DNA of 64,000 nucleotides, taken from assembly GCA_965204695.1 (NCBI GenBank), contig OZ242007.1, forward strand, positions 1,488,001-1,552,000, written 5' to 3'. The position numbers and the translations under genes were made by a program. Below, in pieces: positions 37,367 through 48,116 of the stretch. This stretch comes from JAHEKD01 sp965204695 (GTDB lineage Bacteria > Pseudomonadota > Gammaproteobacteria > Arenicellales > JAHEKD01). Below the pieces are notes generated by a model, which saw only the letters and a list, made by a program, of their open reading frames with translations, was not told where the DNA came from and did not search any database. Positions within the stretch are counted from its first letter, which is position 1. Each line of letters starts with the position of its first letter.

Positions 37367-40300
37367 TTATTGCGGAGGAGTCAAAGTCCAAAGCTGACCA
37401 GCCCAGCCATCACAGGTGTACTGATAAGCACTATCTTGACCATTAGATCCAGCTTCCAGGCACTTACCACTATGGTCTGCTTTCACCTGATAATAGCCAC
37501 CATATGGAACTACTTCCCAAAGCTGGTTTGATGTTTGATTACAAGTGTATTGCATCACATTTGCTTCGTTACTTTGGGAGCTGCCCTCAAGATCTAAACA
37601 TAAATTACTATCTTTGTTAACGATTTCATATTTATTTCCAACAGGCCTAAATTCCCATTGTTGATAATCGGAACCATTACAAGCTTCTTGATATACATCG
37701 CTATTTACATCTATATCATGATTATCTAAGCACTGTGCACTTTTCTTGTTAACCAAAGTAGTGCTAGGTCCGCTCGGTGGATCACCTGGATCACCCGGAT
37801 CACCTGGGTCGGTACAGTCACCATTGCTGCTACTATCATCGACTAGATCAGTCACTGTAAAAGTGATGTAGCTATTACCGCTCATGTTACCAATTTCTAG
37901 ATCACAGTCGGTCACAAAAGTTCCTTTTACGTACTCATGAGGATGGAAGTCACCTTGAACCGTAACTACGATAGTTGTTCCAGGATTATTCACATCAAAC
38001 GTGAATGAACCACCGTTAGGTACGCTGGGATCTGGATTACCATCATTATTGCTATCGTAAAGCAGCGCACCGCCTAGGCCGCCTTCACGGACACGGATAC
38101 GCTCACTGGTATCGCGATTAGATGCCCAATCAGTTATCGTAAGTGTTACCTGAGTTTGACCATTGATGCATTCGCAAATAACAGGTTCATCTACGATGAC
38201 TTCTGACGGATCAAAATCGTTGACTGTTACACCATCCGCTTCACCCGTTGCATAAGCAATGTTGACAAAGCCTTCCGGTGCATCTGATCCTGAAGCTTCA
38301 ATTTTGAAGTTATCAACTTTGAAGGTTTCGTTAGAACCACCGTAGTAGTTAGTCACACGGAATCTAAAGATTGTATTGCTGGAGATATAGGCTGATACAT
38401 CGAATGACTCAGTCTTAGTCGATGTTTGCGCACCCCAGAACTTGTCAATCTCTGTGAATGAACTACCACCATTCGTTGATACCTCAAGAGCTACAGCATC
38501 GTTGCTATCAACACCAGAGTGTGTCACCCAGTCGAAACTTAAGGTCGCAGTTTGCATATCGCTTAAATCAACTGCACGCTGAACACTCGGTTTGAAGTTT
38601 GAACCACCTGGATAGTTATAGTCGTTCATCCACATTTTGTTGTTACTACCCACTAAGACTCGACCTGATGATGCACCTCCACCTTGAGGATCATTCTCAG
38701 TCCAACTACCGAGGAAGTTAGTATCTCCGTCATTACCTGAATAAGAGTAAGCGGGAGAGAAATCATCAAACCAAGTTTTTGATGTAGAAGAACCACCATC
38801 AAGAACCACTGAACAAGTGTAAGTCACTGTTTGACCAACAGCTAAGTTACCGATTATGTTGTCACAAGCAGGAACCTGTGGATCGCTAACTTCAACGTTA
38901 ATCAGGTCAACCGCACCGGTGTTAGTCACAGCAATTTCGAAATCTACTGTAGCACCAGGCTCAAAAATACGACTATCTTCACCTTCTTCTTGCTTGCGAA
39001 TATCGATTGAAGGCTCATCTGGGCAAACAATATCGATATTGGCAACACCACCGCTGCCACTCGTCTCAATTTCAAGCCTGCTTACATTTTGAGCGTCAAC
39101 ACTAACCACCTCACGGCTATTATTGCCTAATCCTTGCATAGTCGATGTAGTGATTAAGGCACCACCAGCATCGTAGGCACGAATTTCATAGGTTTCCGTT
39201 GTGCTCTCGATATCGATCGTGGTCACCGAAGCAACTTCATAAGGCGTGTCAAATGTGACGATCAATGTACCACCGGCTGCATTATCGTCTGGATCGTTTG
39301 TATCACCATCTTCAGAGATAATCAGAATGTTACCTTCAGCGATTGCATTCTCACCAGGTGTACCCATTGCGCCACCTGCACCGACACCAGGACCACTAAA
39401 GTCTTGGTTAGGTGTACCCAGGTCATTATCACCGCCTGTTGGAATCGAGCTGTTAAAGATCATCGCAGGATGATTGGCCGGATCGTTAGTGGTCACTGTA
39501 ATACCGAAACCTTGGTACTCATCATCGATGATTGTTCCAGCTGCCAGATTATTACCATCGGCATCGGTATCGAAGTCGATAATAACAGGACAGGTTTGCG
39601 GTAATTCTTCAACAAAATCATTACCGGCATCAGTCTCACCTGGGATCAGATTAACACCAATTTGATCGTCAACCACTGTATTACTATCTTGTGGATCACC
39701 ATCTGGTTGCTCATCTTTATCAGACACACTGGTATAACCGGCTGGTTGAGTTTCAACCACTGTGTAGTCACCAGGAGCCAGATCAGTGAAGCTATACGAG
39801 CCGTCAGCAGCAGTTGTTGTGCTACCGACAGTGGCACCACTGCTATCTTGCAACGTAATCTCTACGCCGCCCAGGCCTGTGTCACCAGTTCCATCACCGT
39901 CGTTGTCGACAAGTACTTGACCTTCGATGTTGGCAGGTGCTTGTTCACCAAAGTTATTACCATCATCAAGCTCACCTGAAGTGACCGTGACAGCTATTTG
40001 GTTATCAACTGTAGCGTCACCGTCAAATGGATCACCATCTGGGGTTTGATCTTCATCAAAGATGCTATTCAAACCAGCAGGTTGTGTTTCTACCACAACA
40101 TAGTTGCCTGGATTTACTCCAGGGAAGCTGTAGTTGCCATCAGCACCTGTGGTAGTAGTCGCAATGGCTGCACCATCGGGCTGACCATCTGCATTTGAAT
40201 CCACGAACCATTCAATCACAACACCTGGAATCGGCGTGTCGACATTTCCATCTCCAGTCGTATCCTCGCTGACATTACCAGTGATACCGCCTTGGTCTAC

Positions 40301-43300
40301 ATCGACAAAGTTGTTATCGGCATCAGCTTCGCCAGGTTGTACTGTCACAGGGATTTGATCATCCACAGGTGTGCCGCTATCTGCCGGGCTACTATCCTCT
40401 GGGCTTGCGTCATCATCGCTGACATCAGTCAAGCCTGCTGGAGTTAATTCAACGACAACATATTGACCTGGAGAGACCGGATCAAATGAATAACTGCCAT
40501 CACCAGCTGTAGTTGTAGAATCAATCGCCGCACCATCTGGATTTCCATCACCATTAGTGTCTGCATACAGTTCAACTGTCACACCAGATTGTGGCGTATC
40601 ACCAGCACCGTCGCCGTTGCTGTCCAGTAATACAAAGCCACTGATTGATCCTTGATTTTCATCAACGAAGTTATTTTCAGTGTCATCTTCACCCGGCTCG
40701 AGACCAACACCGACGCTGTTATCAACAGTTATGTCATCATCTTGAGGCACATCACCATCTGGTGCTTGATCTTGATCTAATACATCAACCAAGTCAGGGT
40801 TTTGTACTGGAACAACCACATAGTCACCCGGTGAGACATTCTCAAATAGATAGCTACCGTCCGCGGCTGTGGTCGTGCTATCTACAACTGTTTCACCTGT
40901 ATCAACTACGCCGTTACCGTTGGTATCGTCAAACAATTCAACGGTTACACCGACTTGAGGAGTATCACCAACACCGTCACCATTCGTGTCTTCTAACACT
41001 GAACCTGAAATAGTGCCTTGGTTCTCTTCGACAAAGTTGTTGTCCGAGTCTGTTTCACCTGAGGTCAATCGAACGCCAATTTGCTCATCAACGGTTGTTA
41101 CCGGATCAAAAGGATCGCCATCAGGTGATTCATCTTGATCGCTAACACTAACAAGATTCGCAGGTTGGGTTTCAACCACCACATAATCGCCAGGCGCCAG
41201 GTTATTAAACGAATAGCTACCATCAGCACCGGTTGTTGTTGTTTCTACAGACGGTTCGCCGGCATCAAACAAACCGTTATCATTTGAATCTTCGAACAAT
41301 TCAACAAGCACACCCTGGATAGGTGTATCCCCTACACCATCACCATCAGTATCCTCAGTTACCGTACCTGTAATATTGCCTAGGTCGACATCGACAAAAT
41401 TATTATCAGTATCATTCTCACCAGGATCAACTGTTGATGCAATCTCATTATCTACTGTTGTATCGCCATCAAATGGATCGCCATCAGGAGAAGCATCTTG
41501 ATCGCTCACGTCTTCTAAATCAGCAGGCTGAACTTCAACCACTACATAGTTTCCGGGAGATAAGTTATCGAATGAATAACTACCATCACCAGCCGTTGTA
41601 GTTGAATCTATGGCTGTACCGTCTGGTTCACCATCGGCATCAGTGTCTTGATAAAGTTCTACTGTGACGTTCTCTTGTGGCGTGTCACCTAAACCGTCAC
41701 CTGTTGTGTCTTCAGTCACTGTACCGCTGATAGAACCTTGGTTTTCATCGACAAAATCATTACCTGTATCAGTCTCACCAGGAACAATCGTTACGGCCAC
41801 CTGGTCGTCTACAGTAGTGTCACCGTCGAATGGGTCACCATCAGGAGTGCTGTCTTGATCACTCACATCACTCAGACCCGCTGGCGTGTCTTCAACAACA
41901 ACATAGTCACCTGCAGGGACGTTAGTAAACGAATAACTACCATCTGCAGCAGTAGTTGCCGGCGCCCCTACTTGAGGTTCACCCGCATCAAACTGACCGT
42001 TGCTATTGGAATCTTCGTACAAGGTTACAGTCACACCTGCTTGAGGTGTATCTCCAGCACCGTCACCATCTGTATCCTCAGTCACTGTACCAGTAATGTT
42101 GCCTTGTTCACGATAACCAAAATCCACATCATCGCGTGATACGAGTGCATCAGATGTAGCATTTAATACCAGATCAACATCAGCAGTATCTGGAGTTACA
42201 GGATTAGTCGTTACAGGATCATCCAAGTCATGAGTTTGTTGCAAATTATCTAATGGTGTGCCTGACACTGTTACTGTGTAACTGCCTGCAGGAAGATCTG
42301 TAAACTCATAAAAACCATTGCTGTCCGTCGTCATAGTGTCACTGACAGGTCCAGTCAAGGTAACTGTTACACCAGCGATACCTGTTTCAGAACCATTGAT
42401 ATCACCGCTGGCATCCAGGTCATTCCAAACCGTGTCGCCAATAGTGCCTAAAGGACGATAACCAAAGTCAACATCGTTGTTAGTCTCACCCGGAGTCAAC
42501 GAAACAGTCGCTTTGTTAGGCGACGCTGGTGTAGTTGTAACACCGTCATCAAGATCATAAGTTTGCTGTACTGCCGTTGTAAAAGAAGCAGGATCAACTT
42601 CGACCATGTAAGTACCAGCAACTAAACCTGTGAACTCATAAAAACCCGTTCCATCGGTTGTTGTTGTATCAAGTGGTGCACCGCCGCTGTCAAGTAGATT
42701 TACTACAATGCCAGATGCGCCTATTTCACTAGGCAAATCTTGCACCCCATCAGCGTTGTGGTCAAACCAGACTAAGTCACCTAAGCCTACTAATTGTTGA
42801 GAATCGACGAAATCATTGCCATCGTCATCTTCTGCTGCCATTGTTGGATCAGCGGCAGTAGGATCAACTAAAACTGTAACCGGGATAATATCATCAAGAG
42901 TATCAGGATTAGATAAATCACCACCACTTGGATTATCAATAGTGGTATCACCATCCGATAACGAGTCATAACCTGGCAAGTTTGTTTGAACAACCACATA
43001 ATTACCGGCAGCTACGTTATCAAACGTATAGTCACCAGTAGGACCAGTGGTCGTAGTTTGAAGTGCGGTTGCGCTGTCCGGAAAGCCATCAGGAACTCCA
43101 AGAGGCCCGGTTTCATCTACGAACAACTCGACTGTCACACCTGGTAACGGTCCATCAATAGTCCCATCACGATCAGTATCTTCACTGACATTACCGCTTA
43201 TGGAACCTAAGTCGTAATAACCAAAGTCATTCGAGTCATCATTTTGACCTGGTATGGTATCCGCCAATTCTCCAGCAGGATTATCAGAATCAATATTGTC

Positions 43301-46300
43301 ATCGCTACCCACATCTATCGGGCTTGACACTAATCCAGTCGGTGTTGTTACGGTAATTGTAAATACTGGCTCATCACTAGAACCATCACCATCATAATCT
43401 TCGTCCGCCAACAAGTTATCGAAAGAGTAGATACCAAGGTTGTCAGTAAGGGTCGTCAAAACGGTTTGATCACCATTTTGATAATCGATTGTTAGCGTGA
43501 CTTCAATGCCTTGTAAACCAGGCTCGCCAGCATCTTGGATACCATTGGCATTAGCATCAAACCAGACGAAATCACCAATACTTGCAAGTTCAACATAATA
43601 ACCAAAATCAGCGGTTACAATATTTTCACCTTCAGATAAGCTCACCGCATAAGGATCAGATTGACTATTATCATTAGTATCCGCTGCACCAAGACTATGC
43701 CAGTAACCAGCTAATCTATTAGCTTGGTCTGTAACATCTACCACATAGCTGCCAGCAGGCAATTGATCGAATAAATAAGCCCCGGAAACATCGGTTACTG
43801 TGGTGGCAATCCTTGGGTCACCTGCATCAATATCACCATCAGCATTGAAATCATAATACAAGTCAAGGGTTACACCCTCAATGCCAGGCTCATCATCGCT
43901 AGTACCGGCCAAACCATCAGGACCTAATAGGCCATCGTTAACACCATCTGCATCAGCATCCAACCACACTAGGTCACCAATAGAACCAGCGCTAGCTGCG
44001 GCATTGACGTAACCGAAATCTTGGTCAAGATTAATTCCATCGTTAACGCCATCAGGATCAGCACCAAGGTTGATCACTGACTCGCTATCATTTCCACCAT
44101 CTGGATCAACACTGTTTGTTAAGCCGGCTGGAAGCGTAGTGATGTCAACTCTAACTGTATAAGAGGCGGCTATATCTGCAATACTACCGAAGTAATATTT
44201 TCCGTTAAGAGCCGTTTGAGTCACATCAAGTAATGAACTACCGGTCACGTCATACAATTCTACAGTGACAAAACCGATACCCTCACCGTCATCTGGCAAT
44301 CCATTACCATTGCGATCAAAAAATATTGTATCGCCTAATAAACCATCACCAGTTTGGTGTCCATCTGGCACATAGCCGAAATCCTGATCAAGATTCGCTA
44401 TACCACCCGAAACAGTAACTGTACTCATGCCATCTAACATGCTATCAGGATCAGCAGATTGCTCTAAACCTAATAATATTGCATTGGCATCAACAATTTG
44501 AACGGTATAAGTACCATCGGCTAAGCCATCAAATAAATATAATCCGTTTTCATCAGTCACATCAGAGGCGACATGACCACCTTGATCATCTAACAAAGCG
44601 ATTGTTACTTCAGAGATGCCCAGCTCTGAAGCATCCTGCGTACCGTTTGCATTAGCATCTAGAAAAACAGTATCACCAATGCTGTTATCTAATAACGTAT
44701 CTGGCTGATAACCAAAATCAACATTCAGATAGTCATCACCTGGCTCCATAACAATAGGCGTTGTTAATTGATTATCTGGACTATCCGCCAGTTTGCCAAA
44801 ATCATCCGGGTCACCCGTTTGGGTATAACCCGTTGGTACTGTTGCTGGATTAACCACCACGATATAAGCATCATTTGGCAATTCGGAAAAGATATAACTA
44901 CCGTCTGACTCAGTTGTTGTAGTACCAGTGCCAGTAAAGCCATTTTGATCAACAGCAGCGGTAAATGGCGAATCTACGCCAGGTTCAATGACACCATTTC
45001 CATCAGAATCATTATAAATAGTGAGTTCTACCCCTGCCAGACCAGGTTCAGAAGGATCTTGAATTCCATTACCGTTGGTATCCGCCCAGACTCTGTCACC
45101 CAAAGCTGCTGTGCCAGTATTGCCATTGGGATCTTCCCAAATATAACCAAAATCCGCGGTAAGGTTTGTTTCGCCCGGCGATAAATTAACCGTATAGGGC
45201 AAGCTTTGGTTACCAAAATCGGCACCTGGTAAAACAGGATTCGTTGTTTGAGCTATACCTGCCGGTAAAGTTGTAGCGTCAATTTCAACTGTATACTCAC
45301 CTGGCGGTAAATTATTAAACATATAGTTACCATCAGCGTCGGTAACTCGAGTTCCAACAGTGTCTCCAACCGCATTTTTGAGTATAACGGTAACACCTGC
45401 TAGCCCCGGTTCGCCTGCATCCTGCATTCCATCGCCATTTTCGTCGACCCAGACGTAATTACCTACTGCTGCTGCAATCTCTTCTGGAACGGGAATCAAT
45501 AAAAAGTCTGTTCTTAAAATAAAGACATTAGAGGCATCTATTCCAAACCAATGCCATTCATAAAAACCCGGCGGAACAGCTACAGGTGGATCATAGACAA
45601 AAACCTCTTCTTCCACGTTCCCTGAAGGATCGGTATTCAAGGTGATTAGCTCGCCATTAGGCGCAAAAAGCTCGTATCTAATACTCGGAGAAATTCTAAA
45701 GTCGGGACGTGCGTCATTATCATCAGGTGGATTTGGCGCACCTACTCCTCCTTCAAGGTCTCCGGCAAAATCCGCATCGGAGTCGTAAAAATTAATCGGA
45801 GGCGCTACGCCTGCTGGAACTTGAACATTAAAGACCCAGTCTCCGTCAAAGGTATTGTCAGGCGAGTTTAATGGTGGATCAAGCAAGAAGTTAATTGGGG
45901 ATGCCCCAATGATGATATCTCCAAACGCACCAACTATCGGCGAAGATGTCGCATCTGATCTGACACGTAATTTAAGGGCATTGAAGAATTGTTCGGCATT
46001 CGGGTCGCCATTATAGACTAGCTCCATTCGATACCAGTAAAAGCCACCTGCCCCTTGAGCTGCTGGGTTAACAGGATGATTCGTCACATACGAATCCCAC
46101 GCGTCATCCGCAAAATCAGTATCTATTCTGACTAAATCTACATCTGTCCCAGAGCCATCTCTATTAGGATCACGGTATAGCGTATAGGTATACCCAGATG
46201 TAAAGAAATTAACATCATATCTGGTTGTTTGTTGGAAGCCCGCATCTCCATCAAATAATTCGATATCAAATGTTGTTGCCGATGCAGGAATCCCTATGAG

Positions 46301-46486
46301 AATTTCTGGTGCAGCGTAACTGATAGCCGAGAATGGCCCCGTAATCGCCATAAAGCGACCGTCTGTATCGCTTGCGCTTGGCCAACCTATCCAATCAGAT
46401 TGCGCATGAGCCTGGAAGCTGAATAAATAGGTGAATAAAAAGAATAAAACGCTACCAACACACGATAGCACTCTCGTAAAAGCCAT
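37367..46486 (-). CDS. Giant secreted SdrD_B-repeat protein with C-terminal ricin-type lectin
   Basis: A 3039-residue exported protein. Signal peptide 1-29 (ends QAHAQ). Residues ~30-335 form an N-terminal domain resembling that of the GEVED paralogue. From ~339 to ~2290 there are sixteen SdrD_B/Cna-B-like units, each starting with a GD/G-V-D-N-G-D-G-D Ca-binding-like motif (e.g. GNYVWVDENGDGMQDAGEP) and a later GxYxFxxLPxGxYxV strand; units 10-16 are more alike. Then come a beta domain (~2296-2485), a DUF11-like domain (~2490-2565), a jelly-roll module (~2566-2735), a CECINGQ module (~2770-2882), a GDPGDPG linker and a ricin lectin with three QxW motifs. No LPXTG or PEP-CTERM sorting tail is seen. 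The role is probably a surface or matrix adhesin. Confidence 0.88.
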   Translation of the reverse strand: MAFTRVLSCVGSVLFFLFTYLFSFQAHAQSDWIGWPSASDTDGRFMAITGPFSAISYAAPEILIGIPASATTFDIELFDGDAGFQQTTRYDVNFFTSGYTYTLYRDPNRDGSGTDVDLVRIDTDFADDAWDSYVTNHPVNPAAQGAGGFYWYRMELVYNGDPNAEQFFNALKLRVRSDATSSPIVGAFGDIIIGASPINFLLDPPLNSPDNTFDGDWVFNVQVPAGVAPPINFYDSDADFAGDLEGGVGAPNPPDDNDARPDFRISPSIRYELFAPNGELITLNTDPSGNVEEEVFVYDPPVAVPPGFYEWHWFGIDASNVFILRTDFLLIPVPEEIAAAVGNYVWVDENGDGMQDAGEPGLAGVTVILKNAVGDTVGTRVTDADGNYMFNNLPPGEYTVEIDATTLPAGIAQTTNPVLPGADFGNQSLPYTVNLSPGETNLTADFGYIWEDPNGNTGTAALGDRVWADTNGNGIQDPSEPGLAGVELTIYNDSDGNGVIEPGVDSPFTAAVDQNGFTGTGTTTTESDGSYIFSELPNDAYIVVVNPATVPTGYTQTGDPDDFGKLADSPDNQLTTPIVMEPGDDYLNVDFGYQPDTLLDNSIGDTVFLDANANGTQDASELGISEVTIALLDDQGGHVASDVTDENGLYLFDGLADGTYTVQIVDANAILLGLEQSADPDSMLDGMSTVTVSGGIANLDQDFGYVPDGHQTGDGLLGDTIFFDRNGNGLPDDGEGIGFVTVELYDVTGSSLLDVTQTALNGKYYFGSIADIAASYTVRVDITTLPAGLTNSVDPDGGNDSESVINLGADPDGVNDGINLDQDFGYVNAAASAGSIGDLVWLDADADGVNDGLLGPDGLAGTSDDEPGIEGVTLDLYYDFNADGDIDAGDPRIATTVTDVSGAYLFDQLPAGSYVVDVTDQANRLAGYWHSLGAADTNDNSQSDPYAVSLSEGENIVTADFGYYVELASIGDFVWFDANANGIQDAGEPGLQGIEVTLTIDYQNGDQTVLTTLTDNLGIYSFDNLLADEDYDGDGSSDEPVFTITVTTPTGLVSSPIDVGSDDNIDSDNPAGELADTIPGQNDDSNDFGYYDLGSISGNVSEDTDRDGTIDGPLPGVTVELFVDETGPLGVPDGFPDSATALQTTTTGPTGDYTFDNVAAGNYVVVQTNLPGYDSLSDGDTTIDNPSGGDLSNPDTLDDIIPVTVLVDPTAADPTMAAEDDDGNDFVDSQQLVGLGDLVWFDHNADGVQDLPSEIGASGIVVNLLDSGGAPLDTTTTDGTGFYEFTGLVAGTYMVEVDPASFTTAVQQTYDLDDGVTTTPASPNKATVSLTPGETNNDVDFGYRPLGTIGDTVWNDLDASGDINGSETGIAGVTVTLTGPVSDTMTTDSNGFYEFTDLPAGSYTVTVSGTPLDNLQQTHDLDDPVTTNPVTPDTADVDLVLNATSDALVSRDDVDFGYREQGNITGTVTEDTDGDGAGDTPQAGVTVTLYEDSNSNGQFDAGEPQVGAPATTAADGSYSFTNVPAGDYVVVEDTPAGLSDVSDQDSTPDGDPFDGDTTVDDQVAVTIVPGETDTGNDFVDENQGSISGTVTEDTTGDGLGDTPQENVTVELYQDTDADGEPDGTAIDSTTTAGDGSYSFDNLSPGNYVVVEVQPADLEDVSDQDASPDGDPFDGDTTVDNEIASTVDPGENDTDNNFVDVDLGNITGTVTEDTDGDGVGDTPIQGVLVELFEDSNDNGLFDAGEPSVETTTTGADGSYSFNNLAPGDYVVVETQPANLVSVSDQDESPDGDPFDPVTTVDEQIGVRLTSGETDSDNNFVEENQGTISGSVLEDTNGDGVGDTPQVGVTVELFDDTNGNGVVDTGETVVDSTTTAADGSYLFENVSPGDYVVVPVQNPDLVDVLDQDQAPDGDVPQDDDITVDNSVGVGLEPGEDDTENNFVDENQGSISGFVLLDSNGDGAGDTPQSGVTVELYADTNGDGNPDGAAIDSTTTAGDGSYSFDPVSPGQYVVVELTPAGLTDVSDDDASPEDSSPADSGTPVDDQIPVTVQPGEADADNNFVDVDQGGITGNVSEDTTGDGNVDTPIPGVVIEWFVDSNADGQPDGAAIATTTTGADGNYSFPGVNPGNYVVVETQPAGLNSIFDEDQTPDGDPFDGDATVDNQIAVTVTSGELDDGNNFGEQAPANIEGQVLVDNDGDGTGDTGLGGVEITLQDSSGATVGSTTTAADGSYSFTDLAPGDYTVVETQPAGYTSVSDKDEQPDGDPQDSNTVVDDQIGVNLIPGETDAGNDFVEELPQTCPVIIDFDTDADGNNLAAGTIIDDEYQGFGITVTTNDPANHPAMIFNSSIPTGGDNDLGTPNQDFSGPGVGAGGAMGTPGENAIAEGNILIISEDGDTNDPDDNAAGGTLIVTFDTPYEVASVTTIDIESTTETYEIRAYDAGGALITTSTMQGLGNNSREVVSVDAQNVSRLEIETSGSGGVANIDIVCPDEPSIDIRKQEEGEDSRIFEPGATVDFEIAVTNTGAVDLINVEVSDPQVPACDNIIGNLAVGQTVTYTCSVVLDGGSSTSKTWFDDFSPAYSYSGNDGDTNFLGSWTENDPQGGGASSGRVLVGSNNKMWMNDYNYPGGSNFKPSVQRAVDLSDMQTATLSFDWVTHSGVDSNDAVALEVSTNGGSSFTEIDKFWGAQTSTKTESFDVSAYISSNTIFRFRVTNYYGGSNETFKVDNFKIEASGSDAPEGFVNIAYATGEADGVTVNDFDPSEVIVDEPVICECINGQTQVTLTITDWASNRDTSERIRVREGGLGGALLYDSNNDGNPDPSVPNGGSFTFDVNNPGTTIVVTVQGDFHPHEYVKGTFVTDCDLEIGNMSGNSYITFTVTDLVDDSSSNGDCTDPGDPGDPGDPPSGPSTTLVNKKSAQCLDNHDIDVNSDVYQEACNGSDYQQWEFRPVGNKYEIVNKDSNLCLDLEGSSQSNEANVMQYTCNQTSNQLWEVVPYGGYYQVKADHSGKCLEAGSNGQDSAYQYTCDGWAGQLWTLTPPQ
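39600..42110 (-). repeat. Tandem block of seven related SdrD_B units within the giant gene
   Basis: Units 10-16 of the giant protein, about 115-118 residues (about 350 bp) each, share a common opening (G-T-V-T-E-D-T-D-G-D-G style) and, in most, the segment DGDPFDGDTTVD. The repetition at DNA level makes this block prone to expansion, contraction and assembly error. Confidence 0.8.
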
Positions 46487-46960
46487 GTTGTTACCCCTTG
46501 TCTTTTAACTGTTTTTTAACTTACTTGCCTAATTACTAGATATATTAAACTACATCTAGCCTCACATTACACCAGAATTTATCTGACTAAAATGAAGTTT
46601 ACTAGATTATTTAATACTTGGGGAGATTATTTTTGCGTTTTACAAAATTTAACAATTCACTCACCCAACTCGTTGTAAAACTATAATTGATACTGACAGT
46701 AAAAATATTACATTATTGTAATATTATATTTATTAACTATGCTAAGTACTTGACTTTACACCTAATTATTTAAGTTTAAATCAAATTCGGATACCAATAA
46801 TGTATTAAAATCCTTAAGGTTTATGACTGACTATTACTACTGATTTATCCAAATTGTAAATAAAAATACAAAGCTTAACTGTGCAAATGTTGAAGGAAAT
46901 TTTGACTAACCTAAACCTACGATACGATGGCAGAGAATTTGATAATCGTCTCTATATATA
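46487..46960. other. AT-rich intergenic region upstream of the giant gene
   Basis: These 474 bp lie between divergent genes and contain no ORF I would accept. AAGGGG just before the giant gene's ATG is its ribosome site. The rest is strongly AT-rich, with candidate -10-like elements but no convincing -35/-10 pair. It should hold both promoters. Confidence 0.5.
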
Positions 46961-47971
46961 ATGTACAAATCACAATTTAATAAAATCTTCTTGTTATCGA
47001 TTATCGGTTTTTTTTATCGAAGTCTATCCAATTTAGTCAAACCATTAATTGGAGCATCTCCCTACCACGGACGCACTGATCATTTCATCAAACGATATCT
47101 GATTCATTTGCTCAGCTTTAAACGGGTGCCCTTGAAGTTTTCTCTCACTTCAGAACAAACTAAAGAAGCGGGGCCTGGGGGTCAAGCTTTAGCAGTCATA
47201 TACGCTATTAGCTTTTCACAGTTTTATGGATTTGGATATCTACATACGCGATTTCATCATATTGCACATGCCGATCGCCCGATGAACGAATGGGCCAAAG
47301 CATGGGAAAATTATTTTAATTTGGGTCATGAGGAAACATTAACCACGCAAACAAATACAGATTGTATTAATTTTGGCGATATAGACATTCAATTAGCGGT
47401 TATTTATAAACTTGATGATACCTCACAATTATTCAAAAACTCTTTGCCGTCGATAAAAAGAAAATATTGGCACAATAAGACGAAAATTGAAAAAGCAGAT
47501 AATGTTATGTTTATTTGTATTCATGTACGCCGTGGTGATGTATCTGCAACTAAACACGAACCTATGTACACCGGTACTGAATACGTTTTACAAACAATAG
47601 AACAGCTAACAAATGTTCTAGATACAATGCAGTTTAATTATGAGCTACATTTATTTTCTCAAGGAAATCAAGATCAATTCAAATCACTGGAGGGATTTAA
47701 TATCGTTTATCATCTGGATGAAGATGCGATCAGCAGCCACGCTCAACTTGTGAACGCAGATATTCTGATAACAGCAACAAATAGTACTTTTAGTTATACC
47801 GCAGCCTTATTATGTGATGGCATCATTCTTTTTGAAAAAATAGATAAGCATTTTATATTTTCTGCTCTTGATGGGTGGGTTCTCAGGAAAGCAAACGGAT
47901 GTTTTAATTCAGTTGTGCTGCAACAAAAATTAGCTGATTCGAATTATGCCTCGTATAGAGCATCTCATTAG
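46961..47971 (+). CDS. Fucosyltransferase-like glycosyltransferase (GT11-type)
   Basis: A 336-residue protein. IHVRRGDVSATKHEPMY contains the HxRRGD motif shared by alpha-1,2- and alpha-1,6-fucosyltransferases, and GGQALAV together with SSHAQLVNADILITATNSTFSYTAA (here in part) fits the GT11/GT-B nucleotide-sugar site. GDP-fucose use is inferred from the motif only. No signal peptide is clear, although the first 25 residues are hydrophobic and could anchor it. No strong ribosome site precedes ATG 46961. It lies alone between the giant protein and the radical SAM gene. Confidence 0.7.
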   Translation: MYKSQFNKIFLLSIIGFFYRSLSNLVKPLIGASPYHGRTDHFIKRYLIHLLSFKRVPLKFSLTSEQTKEAGPGGQALAVIYAISFSQFYGFGYLHTRFHHIAHADRPMNEWAKAWENYFNLGHEETLTTQTNTDCINFGDIDIQLAVIYKLDDTSQLFKNSLPSIKRKYWHNKTKIEKADNVMFICIHVRRGDVSATKHEPMYTGTEYVLQTIEQLTNVLDTMQFNYELHLFSQGNQDQFKSLEGFNIVYHLDEDAISSHAQLVNADILITATNSTFSYTAALLCDGIILFEKIDKHFIFSALDGWVLRKANGCFNSVVLQQKLADSNYASYRASH

Positions 47972-48116
47972 TTCTTGATCGCCATAATCTGCTGTTGAGT
48001 ATAACCGTTTGTTCTTGTCTTGATGTAGAGATAGCCTAACTCATAGATTGATTAGGGTTCTCATCAAAGCTGCAGCCCCATAGTACTGGGCAAAAACCAG
48101 AATAATCACACTCTAT

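Noticed and set aside
39600..42110. Regular DNA repeats resembling a CRISPR or satellite array
   Set aside because: The repeats are ~350 bp in-frame coding units of SdrD_B domains, not short direct repeats with spacers.
38856..42139. Several plus-strand ORFs opposite the giant gene
   Set aside because: They are frame shadows of the repetitive Asp-rich coding sequence, without ribosome sites or recognisable motifs.
47972..48116. Possible small RNA or terminator after the fucosyltransferase-like gene
   Set aside because: No convincing stem with U-run was found in this 145-bp gap.
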